From a bacterium (GTDB lineage Bacteria; Desulfobacterota; Binatia; HRBIN30; CADEER01), in assembly GCA_019637795.1 (NCBI GenBank), contig JAHBUY010000009.1, positions 124,001 through 188,000 of the forward strand: 64,000 bases of DNA, read 5' to 3'. The notes below the pieces were generated by a model, which was given only the letters and a program-made list of their open reading frames with translations, was not told where the DNA came from and searched no databases. Below, piece after piece: positions 7,452 through 16,224 of this stretch. The translations under genes were made by a program, and so were the position numbers. Numbering within the stretch: position 1 is the stretch's first letter; each line of letters opens with the position of its first letter.

Positions 7452-8843
7452 TCAGTCGGTCGGAGGGAGGCTCTGATAGGTGTCGAGGATCTGCGCCATC
7501 ATCATCTTGATGAAGGCGTCGGCCTCGTCGGTCATGCCGCCGGCGATGCCGCCGTAGACGGCGCCCGAGCGGGGCGCCTCGTCCTTGTGCGCCCGCGCGT
7601 AGGCGATGGCGTCGGCGAGATCCGCGGCGAAGGCATCGGCGACGCCGGGCTGGGTCTGCGGGCGGGTCACCGCCATGTGGATCGCGTTCGGGTACTGCTG
7701 GCCGTTGAAGCGCCAGCCGCGCGTCCGCATGAAATCGTTGACGTGGTAGATGTCGAAGGCGTCCGACGTGAAGCTGAAGAGGAAGGTCGGATCGCCGAGC
7801 AGGCGCAGCTCCGGGTGCGAGCGCACCGCGCGCAGCATCGCGGCGGCGGTCGAGAAGATCCGTTCGGCGTAGCGGCGGTAGCCGTCGCGGCCGAGTTGCA
7901 CCATGGTGGCCCACGTCGCGGCGAGCAGGCCGCCGGAGCGCGAGCCCTCGATGCCCGGCGAGCAGTATTTCCCGCCGCTCCAGTCGGTCAGGTAGAAGTA
8001 CTGGGCGTTGCGCAGCGCCTTGTCGCGGAAGAGGACGGTGGAGGTGCCCTTGAAGGCGTAGCCGTACTTGTGGGTGTCGGCGGAGATGCTGGTGACGCCG
8101 GGGATGCGGAAGTCGAACGCCGGCACCGGGTACCCCAGCGCCTCGCCGAAGGGCAGGATGAAGCCGCCGAGGCAGGCATCGACGTGCAGGCCGATGCCGC
8201 GGCGGCGCGCCAGCGCGCCCAGCTCGTCGATCGGGTCGACCGTGCCGTAGCCGTAGTTGCAGGCCGAGCCGATGAGCGCGATGGTCTGGTCGTCGACGTG
8301 GTCGGCCATCCATCCGACGTCGGCGCGCGTCGTCACCGGATCAATGGGCGCCCGCCGCAGCTCGATGCCGAACAGGTGGCACGCCTTGTCGAAGGCCGGG
8401 TGCGCGGTCTCCGGCTTGATCACGTTCGGGCGGGTGACGCCGCGCGTCGCCCGGGCGTGCTCGCGATAGGCGAGCATGGCGTGGGCGATGCTGCCGGTGC
8501 CGCCGGTGGTGACCAGACCGGCCGGCTCGCCGTCGGTCACGGCGCCGGCGTGCATCAGGTCGAGCGCCATGGCGAGGATCTCGCCCTCGAACTTGGTGGC
8601 GCTCGGGCACATGTCGCGCTGCAGCGCGTTGACGTGGGCGAACAGGCCGAAGGCCTCGTTCATGAACGCGTAGTGGTCGTGATCGCCGCAGTACATGGTG
8701 CCCGAGCAGCGGCCGGTCTCCCAGAAGGCGTCCTCCTCCCGCGCCATGGCGCGCAGCTCGCCGAGCACCTCGGCGCGTGGCCGGCCGTGCTCGGGCAGCG
8801 CGCGGTGGACGGGAAAGCGATCGCGATACGGGAAATCATCCAT
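7452..8843 (-). CDS. PLP-dependent lyase/decarboxylase of the sphingosine-1-phosphate lyase type
   Basis: The 463-residue fold-type I PLP enzyme has the lysine motif SADTHKYGYAFKGTS, with Lys259 as the probable Schiff-base residue. HVDACLGGFILPF carries the Asp that pairs with the pyridine nitrogen, and LVTTGGTGSIAHAM is the phosphate-binding turn. The xDTHKYGxxxKG signature matches sphingosine-1-phosphate lyases and related group II decarboxylases; databases often call such proteins aspartate aminotransferase family. The natural substrate may be a phosphorylated long-chain base or an acidic amino acid. There is no membrane anchor at the N-terminus, as in bacterial forms. ATG 8843 has an AGGAGC Shine-Dalgarno. 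The FGGY kinase follows 36 bases downstream in the same direction. Confidence 0.78.
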   Translation of the reverse strand: MDDFPYRDRFPVHRALPEHGRPRAEVLGELRAMAREEDAFWETGRCSGTMYCGDHDHYAFMNEAFGLFAHVNALQRDMCPSATKFEGEILAMALDLMHAGAVTDGEPAGLVTTGGTGSIAHAMLAYREHARATRGVTRPNVIKPETAHPAFDKACHLFGIELRRAPIDPVTTRADVGWMADHVDDQTIALIGSACNYGYGTVDPIDELGALARRRGIGLHVDACLGGFILPFGEALGYPVPAFDFRIPGVTSISADTHKYGYAFKGTSTVLFRDKALRNAQYFYLTDWSGGKYCSPGIEGSRSGGLLAATWATMVQLGRDGYRRYAERIFSTAAAMLRAVRSHPELRLLGDPTFLFSFTSDAFDIYHVNDFMRTRGWRFNGQQYPNAIHMAVTRPQTQPGVADAFAADLADAIAYARAHKDEAPRSGAVYGGIAGGMTDEADAFIKMMMAQILDTYQSLPPTD

Positions 8844-8954
8844 GGGAGCTCCTGAGCAAGGGACGTCAAGGCGAGGTCGCGAAGGCGCGCGGGCCAGCGT
8901 CGGACCGCCGCGTTCCCCCGCGCCTGCGCGTCGTCACGTGGCACACGGCGCGTC

Positions 8955-9752
8955 TCACTCCCGGAGAATCGCCAGCGCGCGAGCATGCAGCTCGGCATTC
9001 GCGGCGGCCACGACCATGCCGCCGGACAGCGGCGCCGCGCCGGCGAGATCGGTGACCACGCCGCCGGCGGCTTCGATGATGGGGATCAGCGGCACGATGT
9101 CGTAGGGCTGCAGGCTCGACTCGACGACGAGATCGACGAGACCCAGCGCCAGGAGGCAGTACGAGTAGCAATCGCCGCCCCAGCGCTGCAGGCGCACCCG
9201 CGCTGCCAGGCGCTTGAACGCCGCGTACTCCGCCGGAGCGAAGACCGCCGGGTGGGTGCAGCGCAGGATGGCATCCGCCAGCGTCGCGTCCGAGCGGGCG
9301 CGCAACCGGCGCCGCTCGCCGCCGCGGCTGAACCATCCCTCGCCGCCGACGCCGGCGAAGCGCTCGCCGAGGTAGGGAATCTCCGCCCAGCCGGCCGCCG
9401 GCCGGCCGTCGATGCGCAGGCCCACCAGCGTGCCCCACTCCGGCGAGCCGCTGATGAAGGCGCGGGTGCCGTCGATCGGGTCGATGATCCACGAGGCGCG
9501 CGCATCGGCCGGACCGCTGCGGCCGTGCTCCTCGCCGACGATGGCGTGCTCGGGGAACCGCGCCTGCAGCGCCTCGCGCAGCAGCGTCTCGATGCCGCGA
9601 TCGACCTCGGTCACCGGATCGTAGCCCCTGGCGCCCCCCTTGTCGTCGACGCCGAGATCGCGGCGGAACCACTGCAGCGCCAGCGCTGCGGCGCGATCGA
9701 GCAGCGGCTCGATGACTGCGGTCACCTCGGCGACATCGATCGGCGCGGTCAT
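8955..9752 (-). CDS. hisN: inositol monophosphatase-family phosphatase, histidinol-phosphatase-like
   Basis: The 265-residue protein carries the lithium-sensitive phosphatase motifs in order. GYDPVTEVDRGIE comes first, then IVGEEHG (metal-binding Glu near residues 74-75), then WIIDPIDGTRAFISG (Asp91 and Asp94). At the C-terminus are YDIVPLIPIIEAAGGVVTD and the preceding loop. The sequence around TRAFISGSPEWGTLVG is typical of the HisN branch, which removes phosphate from histidinol phosphate in histidine synthesis, rather than of inositol-1-phosphatases. No other his gene is in the window, so the role rests on family resemblance only. It ends 111 bases upstream of the PLP lyase on the same strand, and the start at ATG 9752 is the only well-placed one. 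Confidence 0.78.
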   Translation of the reverse strand: MTAPIDVAEVTAVIEPLLDRAAALALQWFRRDLGVDDKGGARGYDPVTEVDRGIETLLREALQARFPEHAIVGEEHGRSGPADARASWIIDPIDGTRAFISGSPEWGTLVGLRIDGRPAAGWAEIPYLGERFAGVGGEGWFSRGGERRRLRARSDATLADAILRCTHPAVFAPAEYAAFKRLAARVRLQRWGGDCYSYCLLALGLVDLVVESSLQPYDIVPLIPIIEAAGGVVTDLAGAAPLSGGMVVAAANAELHARALAILRE

Positions 9753-9868
9753 GCCCCGGCTGTGTAGCAGATCCGGCGCGCGTCAGGTGAAGCCCCGGTG
9801 AACCGCCGGGGAGGAGGCCGGCGCGACGCCGTGGCGTCCCCGCGCCGACCGGCGCTCCCCGGGCGGCG

Positions 9869-10303
9869 TCAGCCGACGTCCAGTCCCGGCGCCGGGGCGC
9901 CGAGGGCGGCGGCCTGGGCGAGGGTCATATCGGGCAGCAGGCAGGCGAGGAGCGGGATGCGGTCGCCATAGGCGCAGCCGCGCAGGACGCGGTCGCCGCG
10001 CAGGGTGACGCAGTACACGCTGCCCCATTCGAGCGGCGTGCCGCCGGGCGAGCCGGCGTTGCGCGCCTCGACGAAGACGGTGCCGTCGCGCTCCGCCCAC
10101 TGGGCGATGACGAAGCGGAAGTCCGGCACCGCCGCCAGGTAGGTCGTCATGTAGGCGCGCACCTGGTCGCGGCGCAGCGGTGCCACCATGCCCGGGTGCT
10201 GGACGGTTCCCTCGGCCGGATCGAACAGGTCCTCGTACTTCGCCGGATCCGGGGCGCGGCCGAAGTCGGCGAAGCGGGCGAGAAAGCGGTCGGTATCGGT
10301 CAT
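9869..10303 (-). CDS. SnoaL-like / nuclear transport factor 2-fold protein
   Basis: The 144-residue protein has the length and pattern of SnoaL-like NTF2-fold proteins. An N-terminal helix with FLARFADFG is followed by YEDLFDPAEGTVQHPGM, where the conserved His in the pocket would lie. The strands DFRFVIAQWAERDGTVFVEA, GSVYCVTLRGDRVLRGCAYGD and a C-terminal helix come next. Members act as isomerases, hydratases or polyketide cyclases, or only bind small hydrophobic ligands. Nothing here allows a choice. The gene is 40 bases downstream of the MscS-like gene on the same strand and may be the last member of that transcription unit. Confidence 0.68.
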   Translation of the reverse strand: MTDTDRFLARFADFGRAPDPAKYEDLFDPAEGTVQHPGMVAPLRRDQVRAYMTTYLAAVPDFRFVIAQWAERDGTVFVEARNAGSPGGTPLEWGSVYCVTLRGDRVLRGCAYGDRIPLLACLLPDMTLAQAAALGAPAPGLDVG

Positions 10304-10343
10304 GGCGGTCCCGGCCAGGAGATGCCGCGGAGCGGCGGAGGTT

Positions 10344-12674
10344 TCACGCCGGTCCGGCCGCGCCGCCGGACGCCGCGGCGCGGAGCGCGCGCTGCACGGC
10401 GACGGCGATGTCGCTGCGCACCCGTACCCAGTCGCGCGATTCGGTCCAGAAGCGCATCTGGTAGTCGGCCATGGGCTCGCCGAGCTTGACCAGCAGCGTC
10501 TCGGGCGGCGGCGCGGCGGCGACCCGCCGGTCGGCGCGCGCCACGTCGGTGAGCAGCGCGATCACCCGTTCGGCGTCGGCGGCGGCGCTGACCGAGACCT
10601 CGAGGTCGATGCGCCGGTGGTGATCGCTGAGGGTCCAGTTGGTGACCCGTTCGGCGATGATCTTGGCGTTCGGCACGATGACCTCGGCGCCCTGCGCGGT
10701 GCGCACGGTGCTCGAGCGGATGCCGATGCGGCGGATCTCGCCGGCGACGTCGCCGATCTCGATCGCGTCGCCGACCTGCACCGGCCGCTCGAACAGCACG
10801 ATCAGGCCGGAGACGAAGTTGTTCATCACGTCCTGCATGCCGAAGCCGAGCCCGAGGCCGAGGGCGCTGACCAGCACGGTGATGCGCGTCAGGTCCAGCC
10901 CGAGCGTCGCCAGCGCCAGCAGCAGGCCCACCAGCAGCAGGCCGTAGCGCGTCAGGGTGGACAGGGCGTAGGGCACGCCGCGGGGCAGGGTCATGCGCGC
11001 GTACACGTCCTGCTCCAGCACGGCGCCGATCAGGCGGGTGGCGATGACGGCGACCAGCCCGACGACCAGGAAGGCGAAGACGCGCGACAGCGGCAGGTCG
11101 AGCTCGCCGATCTGCAGGCGCGCTTCCAGCAGCGCTGCCGCCCCGTCGCTCACCGGCCGCAGGGCGTCGAAGTGGAGGAGCAGGATCCACACCCAGAGCG
11201 CGACGGCGCCGACGTCCAGGGCGCGGGCGACGAAGCGGACGAGCCCCGCGCGGTGGCGGGCGACGGTGTGCAGGGCGGCCAGCGGCCGGCGCGCGACGGC
11301 GATGTCGATCAGATCCTCGAGCGTCAGCCGCACCGCCAGCAGGCCGACGCCGGCGAACAGCACCTGCAGCAGCCCGATGCCGACGAACGCCGCGAGATCG
11401 AGATAGCCGAGCGCCGCCGCCACCGCCGAGCCGGCGAGCACCCAGCCGAACGCCGAGGCGAGGGCGCGGGCCGCGGCCCACAGGCGGGGGACGCGGGTCG
11501 GCGTCGCGAACGGCGGGCGGAGCGTCGCCGCGCCGCGCACGACGAGCGCCGCCGTCGCCGCCAGGATGGCGCAGAGCGCCACCTGTTCGAGGCGCGGCGT
11601 GAGGTCCACGAGGCTGATCCCCAGGCTGAGGAGGACCAGCGCCCCCAGCCCGTAGAGCAGCGGCACCTGCCGCCGATCGAGGAGCGGCCGCAGGACGACG
11701 ACCGCGGCGAGGTCGACCACGCCGAGGATGAGTTGCTGCAGCGCGAACGGCGGGTTGGGCCGCCACGGACGGGAGAGCAGGATGCCGAGCAGGATCGCCG
11801 ACGCGGCCGGCGTGCGCAGGGGCGCCGCGGCGGAACCGCGGCCCGGCACGCCGCGCGCGACGCGCGACAGGGCGAGCAGCATGGCGATGATCACCAGGCC
11901 CGAGAACGCGAGCCCGCCGCGGTAGACCGCGGCGTAGGCGACGACGTCCGCCCACATGAAGCCGAGGCCGCCGCGGGACGCGGCGGCCTCGCCCCAAGCC
12001 GTCGCGCCCGCCTGCCAGAGCGGCGGTTGCTGGCGCTCGAGGGCGCGCTGCAGGACCGAAGCGCGCAGCTCGTCGATGCGCGCCTGCGCGTCGTCGCAGG
12101 TCTGGAAGGCGCGCCCCATCGCGTCCTGGAACAACAGCAGCCCGGCGCGCCGCTGCGCCACGGCGGTGCGCGTCGCCTCGATGCTGGCGAGCGCGTGCTC
12201 CACCCGGTCGACCACCTCGGCGGGGGCGCCGGCGGCGCGCGTCACCTCCAGCGTCCGGCTCCACGACGCCTGCAGCGCCGTCAGCGACGCGAGATCCGCG
12301 TCGCGCTCGGCGGCCCGGCGATCGATCTCGGCCGCCGTTCCGTCCAGGTCGCTGCGCACCGCCCGCCAGGAGCTCTCGAGCGAATCCAGGGCCGACGGCC
12401 GGAGCTGCCGTTGCAGGAGCTCCTCGGTCTCGGCCCAGCGCTCGGCGGTGCGCCGCGCGGCCGCCGCGCTGTCTCGCTCCAGGTGGGCGACCAGCGACGG
12501 GTCGGCGAGCGAGCGATCGATCTGGCGCAGGCGGGCGCCCAGCTCCTCGACGCTGTGGCTCAGGTCCGGCACCGGCAACGGCGGCGACGGCGTCGCATCG
12601 GGCGGCGCCGCCATCGCCGCGGCGGCCAGCAGCAGGATCGCCGCCAGGCAGGCGAGCCGACGCCGCGCCGTCAC
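10344..12674 (-). CDS. large mechanosensitive channel of the MscS/MscK type
   Basis: The 776-residue membrane protein begins at GTG 12674, overlapping the K+ channel stop by four bases (GTGA). A signal peptide (about 1-22) precedes a long Arg/Glu-rich helical periplasmic region to about residue 190. About ten hydrophobic segments follow, then the MscS core. The core has the Gly/Ala-rich pore helix LVSALGLGLGFGMQDVMNNF, then SGLIVLFERPVQVGDAIEIG, and the cytoplasmic beta domain with VPNAKIIAERVTNW. The size and the extra N-terminal domain resemble MscK or YbdG/YnaI-type large channels rather than E. coli MscS. It would open on membrane tension to release solutes in hypoosmotic shock. It is the last canonical gene of the unit that starts with pqiA. 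Confidence 0.87.
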   Translation of the reverse strand: MTARRRLACLAAILLLAAAAMAAPPDATPSPPLPVPDLSHSVEELGARLRQIDRSLADPSLVAHLERDSAAAARRTAERWAETEELLQRQLRPSALDSLESSWRAVRSDLDGTAAEIDRRAAERDADLASLTALQASWSRTLEVTRAAGAPAEVVDRVEHALASIEATRTAVAQRRAGLLLFQDAMGRAFQTCDDAQARIDELRASVLQRALERQQPPLWQAGATAWGEAAASRGGLGFMWADVVAYAAVYRGGLAFSGLVIIAMLLALSRVARGVPGRGSAAAPLRTPAASAILLGILLSRPWRPNPPFALQQLILGVVDLAAVVVLRPLLDRRQVPLLYGLGALVLLSLGISLVDLTPRLEQVALCAILAATAALVVRGAATLRPPFATPTRVPRLWAAARALASAFGWVLAGSAVAAALGYLDLAAFVGIGLLQVLFAGVGLLAVRLTLEDLIDIAVARRPLAALHTVARHRAGLVRFVARALDVGAVALWVWILLLHFDALRPVSDGAAALLEARLQIGELDLPLSRVFAFLVVGLVAVIATRLIGAVLEQDVYARMTLPRGVPYALSTLTRYGLLLVGLLLALATLGLDLTRITVLVSALGLGLGFGMQDVMNNFVSGLIVLFERPVQVGDAIEIGDVAGEIRRIGIRSSTVRTAQGAEVIVPNAKIIAERVTNWTLSDHHRRIDLEVSVSAAADAERVIALLTDVARADRRVAAAPPPETLLVKLGEPMADYQMRFWTESRDWVRVRSDIAVAVQRALRAAASGGAAGPA

Positions 12675-13396
12675 CGCCGCTCCGCGACGGCGCGACCGAC
12701 GAGCGCCGCGACGACCACCGCGAGGTAGAGCTGTCCGGTGATGGCCTGCAGACCGGTGAGCAACCGCGCCGCGGGACTGACCGGCACGATGTCGCCGAAG
12801 CCGACGGTGGTGGTGGTCACCGTGCTGAAGTACTGGAACGCGGCGACCAGCGCGGTGTTGGCTCGCAGGCTCGGTTCGACGCCCTGGAAGGCGTAGGAGC
12901 CGGGCGCCCAGGCCTCGATCAGGCCGTGCAGACGCGCGAAGGCGAAAATCATGAGGAGGAACCCGCCCAGGGCGCCGATGATCGCGTCGCGCTCGACGTT
13001 GCTGCGCCGGAAGACCTCGCGCAGCACGAAGGCGAGGAGCCAGAAGATGAAGGCGGCGCTGGTCGAGTCCTGCAACAGGTGGCGGACGCGAATGTCCAGC
13101 AGGTACCAGTCGACGTTCAGGACGACGGTGGCCGAGATTGCCACCGCCCCGATCAGCAGCGAGAGGCGGGACACGCTGAGAAAGTACAGGCCGGCGCAGA
13201 GCACGGCCGCGTAGCCGAGCTGCGCGAGGATCTCGCCGAGGCGGGATGCGATCGCCAGCCCGTTGAGCCCGTACAGCAGCACGGTGGTCGCGAGCAGCAG
13301 CGGGAACGAACCCGGCCGCAGGTGGGAGCGGACGACCCCCAGCACCTCGCCGCGCGCGGGGCGCGGCGCCAGCGGTGGGGGGGCGGCGTTCGACAT
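12671..13396 (-). CDS. potassium-channel-like membrane protein with one pore domain
   Basis: The 241-residue product from ATG 13396 has five hydrophobic segments, then a pore loop with the selectivity filter TTTTVGFGDIVPVSPAA, and a final membrane helix LYLAVVVAALVGRAV. The filter TVGFGD is the canonical K+ signature. The overall shape (voltage-channel-like six segments, no cytoplasmic RCK domain) is common among small bacterial channels. In-frame sequence upstream of ATG 13396 is Arg/Gly-rich and belongs to the antisense of pqiC, so the start is reliable. It starts 17 bases after pqiC and overlaps the MscS-like gene by four bases, which puts it in the same operon and suggests a joint role in turgor control. 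Confidence 0.85.
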   Translation of the reverse strand: MSNAAPPPLAPRPARGEVLGVVRSHLRPGSFPLLLATTVLLYGLNGLAIASRLGEILAQLGYAAVLCAGLYFLSVSRLSLLIGAVAISATVVLNVDWYLLDIRVRHLLQDSTSAAFIFWLLAFVLREVFRRSNVERDAIIGALGGFLLMIFAFARLHGLIEAWAPGSYAFQGVEPSLRANTALVAAFQYFSTVTTTTVGFGDIVPVSPAARLLTGLQAITGQLYLAVVVAALVGRAVAERR

Positions 13397-13413
13397 GACC
13401 CGATCGGCGACGG

Positions 13414-13998
13414 TCAGCCGGCGCTGGCGGCGCGGATCGCCGCCGCGATGTCGGCGCTGAGGCGCGCCAGGGCGGCGCCGTGGGCGGCGGCGATGGCGTC
13501 GTAGCCGTCGCCGCGCACCGGCTCGTCGGCCACCGTGCGGCCGCTGCGCGCGGCGCCGCCGGCGCTGGCGTGCACCACCCACACGGCGTCGAGCACGACG
13601 TGCTGGCGCGGCACGGAGTCGAAGCGCTGGACGTCGATGCTCACCCGGTAGTCGGCGCGGAAGTTGGCGAGCGGCGCCACGGCGACCTCCGGCGCGCCGA
13701 GCAGCGCGCTGAGATCGCCGGCGACGACGCGCGCGATGGCGTCGGGCAGCGGACCGGCCCAGCGGTTGAACTCCTCCGCCTCGACGCGATTCGGTCCGAC
13801 GGTGACGACGATCTCCGGCCGATCCACGGCCCCCGGCACGGTGACCGGGCCGACGAGCACGGCGCGCGCCAGCGGCGGCGCGTCGCTCGCCGCGGCGCTG
13901 CCGCGCAGGGTGTAGAGGCGGGCCGGCGCGCTGGCGCAGCCGGCGGCCAGCGCCGCCGCGAGCGCCGCGGCGGCGGGCGTCACAATCCCTCGGCTCAT
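13414..13998 (-). CDS. pqiC: PqiC-family outer-membrane lipoprotein
   Basis: The 194-residue protein has a lipoprotein signal ending in ALAAGCASAPARLYTLR, with lipidation predicted on the Cys. It continues with the ABC-auxiliary lipoprotein pattern of a domain starting YTLRG, then VGPVTVPGAVDRPEIVV, RWAGPLPDAIARVVAGDL and a strand-rich C-terminal half. In E. coli PqiC is the outer-membrane partner of PqiB and completes the envelope-spanning lipid conduit. ATG 13998 overlaps the pqiB stop as ATGA, so the two are translationally coupled. The K+ channel gene follows after 17 bases. Confidence 0.85.
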   Translation of the reverse strand: MSRGIVTPAAAALAAALAAGCASAPARLYTLRGSAAASDAPPLARAVLVGPVTVPGAVDRPEIVVTVGPNRVEAEEFNRWAGPLPDAIARVVAGDLSALLGAPEVAVAPLANFRADYRVSIDVQRFDSVPRQHVVLDAVWVVHASAGGAARSGRTVADEPVRGDGYDAIAAAHGAALARLSADIAAAIRAASAG

Positions 13999-15599
13999 TT
14001 CGCCTCCCCGGGTTTGCCGCGCAGCAGCGACTCCGGATGCTGCTCGAGATAGTCGGTCAGCACGCGCAGCGAGCGGGCGGCGCGCGACAATTCCTGCAGC
14101 GTGGTCGCCAACTCGGCGCCGAGGACCGAGCTCGGCTCGACCAGGCGGTCGGCGTTGCCGACCAGGCGGTCGGCGTTGCCGACCAGGCGATCGGCGTTGT
14201 CGAGCGTGGCGCGGGCGCTGGCCAGCGTGCGGTCGAGCTCGGCCAGCGTCTTGCGCAGGTCGTCGCCGATGGCCTGGTAGGGCACCTGGTCGAGCTTCTT
14301 GACGATGCTGGCGACGCTGTTCTCCAGCGCCTGCAGCTCGCCGGGGATGGTCGGCAGGCGCGGCGGGTCGTGCGCCCAGTCGATGCGCGCCGGCGGCGCG
14401 TTCGGGTAGACGTCGAAGCTGACCAGCAGGGCGCCGGTGAGCAGGTTGCCGGCCTGGAGCTGGGCGCGGACGCCGCCCGCCACCAGGCGGTCGAGGAACT
14501 CGCGCCGCAGGGCGTCGAGGTCGGCATCGGGCGGCAGGTCCTTCACCTGGATGCCGAGCCGCTGCGCGTCGAGGGTGATGGTGACCGGCGCGGAGAAGCG
14601 CAGCGTCTGGGCGTCGATCTGCGCGTCGATCTTCGCCACCTCGCCGACCTCGATGCCGCGGAAGTAGACGGGCGCGCCGACGCTCAGGCCGCGCAGCGAG
14701 TCGGTGAACAGGAGCTGGTAGGTCTGCGGCGAGCGCGGCGGCGCCCTGAAGGCGTCCTCGCGGCTGTCGAACAGAGTGAAGGTCGCGTTCTCGTCGGCCG
14801 GCGGCAGCAGCGGCGCGTCGGCAGCGGTCTCGAAGGCGACGCCGCCGACGAGGATCGAGAGCAGCGACTGGGTCTGCACCTTGAGCCCGGCGGCGGTGAG
14901 GGAAACGTCCACGCCGCTGGCGTTCCAGAATCGCGTGTTCGGATTCACGTACTGGTCGTAGGGCGTGTCGACGAAGACCTTCACGCTCAGCGAGGCGCCG
15001 TCGGGATCGAGCGCGTACGAGGCGACCTGGCCGACCTGCAGGCGGCGGAAGTAGATCGGCGTGCCGGCGTCGAGCGAGCCGAGGCTGCTGGTCTTCAGCA
15101 CGAAGAAGCGCCCCGGCTGGTTGCCGGCGATCACCGGTGGGGTGTCGAGGGCGACGAAGGTGCGCTGCGCCGTCTTCGACGCGCCGATCGCCATGCCGAG
15201 ATAAGCGCCGGAGATCAGGGTGCCGAGGCCGCTCACGTTGGCGCCGGAGATGCGCGGGCTGACCACCCAGAACGTGGTGTCGGCGACCAGGAACGGCTCG
15301 GTCTCGGGCGCCATCTGCACCGTGGCCAGGACGCTCAGGTGATCGGGCGAGAGGCGGATGGTCTCGACCGAGCCGACGTCGACGCCGTTGTAGTGCACCT
15401 TCGTCTTGCCCGCCTCGAGGCCCTCGGCGGTCGCGAGCTGGATGGTGATCACCGGGCCGGCGCCGAGGATGCGGGTCGCCGCCACCCAGACGCCGACGGC
15501 GGCGGCGACGAGCGGCACGATCCACACCGGCGCCAGGCGGGTGCGGCGGCGGGTGACGACGCGGGCCTCGGGCAGCGTCGGACGGGCGGTGTCAGGCAT
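13995..15599 (-). CDS. pqiB: PqiB, MCE-domain protein forming a trans-envelope lipid tunnel
   Basis: The 534-residue protein has one N-terminal membrane anchor (about residues 22-40) and three MCE domains at roughly 42-140, 155-250 and 280-385. Each shows the pattern V.YNGVDVGSV, YFRRLQVGQV or YFRGIEVGEV. A long C-terminal helical region follows. PqiB hexamers form a syringe-like channel through the periplasm that carries lipids between the membranes. The C-terminal helix contains three near-identical seven-residue units, DRLVGNA, also visible as a tandem 21-base repeat near 14145-14208. ATG 15599 overlaps the end of pqiA by eight bases and matches the conserved start MPDTARP. A further ATG eight codons upstream is less likely. 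Confidence 0.92.
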   Translation of the reverse strand: MPDTARPTLPEARVVTRRRTRLAPVWIVPLVAAAVGVWVAATRILGAGPVITIQLATAEGLEAGKTKVHYNGVDVGSVETIRLSPDHLSVLATVQMAPETEPFLVADTTFWVVSPRISGANVSGLGTLISGAYLGMAIGASKTAQRTFVALDTPPVIAGNQPGRFFVLKTSSLGSLDAGTPIYFRRLQVGQVASYALDPDGASLSVKVFVDTPYDQYVNPNTRFWNASGVDVSLTAAGLKVQTQSLLSILVGGVAFETAADAPLLPPADENATFTLFDSREDAFRAPPRSPQTYQLLFTDSLRGLSVGAPVYFRGIEVGEVAKIDAQIDAQTLRFSAPVTITLDAQRLGIQVKDLPPDADLDALRREFLDRLVAGGVRAQLQAGNLLTGALLVSFDVYPNAPPARIDWAHDPPRLPTIPGELQALENSVASIVKKLDQVPYQAIGDDLRKTLAELDRTLASARATLDNADRLVGNADRLVGNADRLVEPSSVLGAELATTLQELSRAARSLRVLTDYLEQHPESLLRGKPGEAK

Positions 15600-16224
15600 G
15601 GCGCTCCTCGGCCGGGATCGCATCCCAGATCAGCCGCGGGTCGAAGGCCTCCACGGCGAGCATGGTCAGCACCACCACGGCGGCGAAGAACGCCAGCCCG
15701 GGCGCCGGCTCGACCGCCATGAGGGGTTTCAACTGCACCAGCGCGGCGGTGAAGGTGTCGACGAACACGTCGACCATCGACCAGCGGCCGATCAGCTCGA
15801 CGATGCGGTAGGCGCGGGTACGCGACCCCGGGTTGGCGACCCAACCGCGCTGCACGCTGAGCAGCAGATAGGCGAGCGCCAGGATCTTGGCGCTCGGGAT
15901 CATGATGCTGGCGACCAATACGATCAGCGACAGCGGCCAGCCGGTCGGCGACCACAGCAGCACGACGCCCTGCAGGATGGTGTCCGACTCGCTGCCCTGC
16001 GGCGTCGTCGTGGTGAGCACCGGCAGCAGGTTCGCCGGCACGTAGCAGATGGCGGCGGCGATCAGGAATGCCCAGGTGCGTTGGATGCTGTTGGCGGCGC
16101 GGAAGGCGAGGGGCTCGTCGCAGCGCGGGCAGCGCCCGGCGTCGGCGCCGCGCGGCGGACGCGACACCAGGGCGCAGGCCGGGCAGCTCATCAGCCCGCG
16201 CTGCAGGGCGCTGACGGCGGTCAC
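15592..16224 (-). CDS. pqiA: PqiA-type inner-membrane protein, second copy
   Basis: The 210-residue product from GTG 16224 has a zinc-ribbon-like start with SCPACALV and GRCPRCDEPL. Four predicted membrane helices follow, with the family motif FLIAAAICYVPANLLPVL and WSMVDVFVDTF. E. coli PqiA is a tandem of two such halves; here each half is a separate gene. GTG 16224 overlaps the stop of the upstream half as GTGA; ATG 16191 is a possible internal start directly before the first CxxC. The protein probably sits in the inner membrane and passes lipid to or from PqiB. Confidence 0.88.
   Translation of the reverse strand: MTAVSALQRGLMSCPACALVSRPPRGADAGRCPRCDEPLAFRAANSIQRTWAFLIAAAICYVPANLLPVLTTTTPQGSESDTILQGVVLLWSPTGWPLSLIVLVASIMIPSAKILALAYLLLSVQRGWVANPGSRTRAYRIVELIGRWSMVDVFVDTFTAALVQLKPLMAVEPAPGLAFFAAVVVLTMLAVEAFDPRLIWDAIPAEERHA

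Noticed and set aside
14145..14208. Tandem 21-base repeat in pqiB as a possible mobile or CRISPR-like repeat
   Set aside because: It encodes three in-frame DRLVGNA heptads in the C-terminal helix, so it is ordinary protein repeat DNA without spacers.
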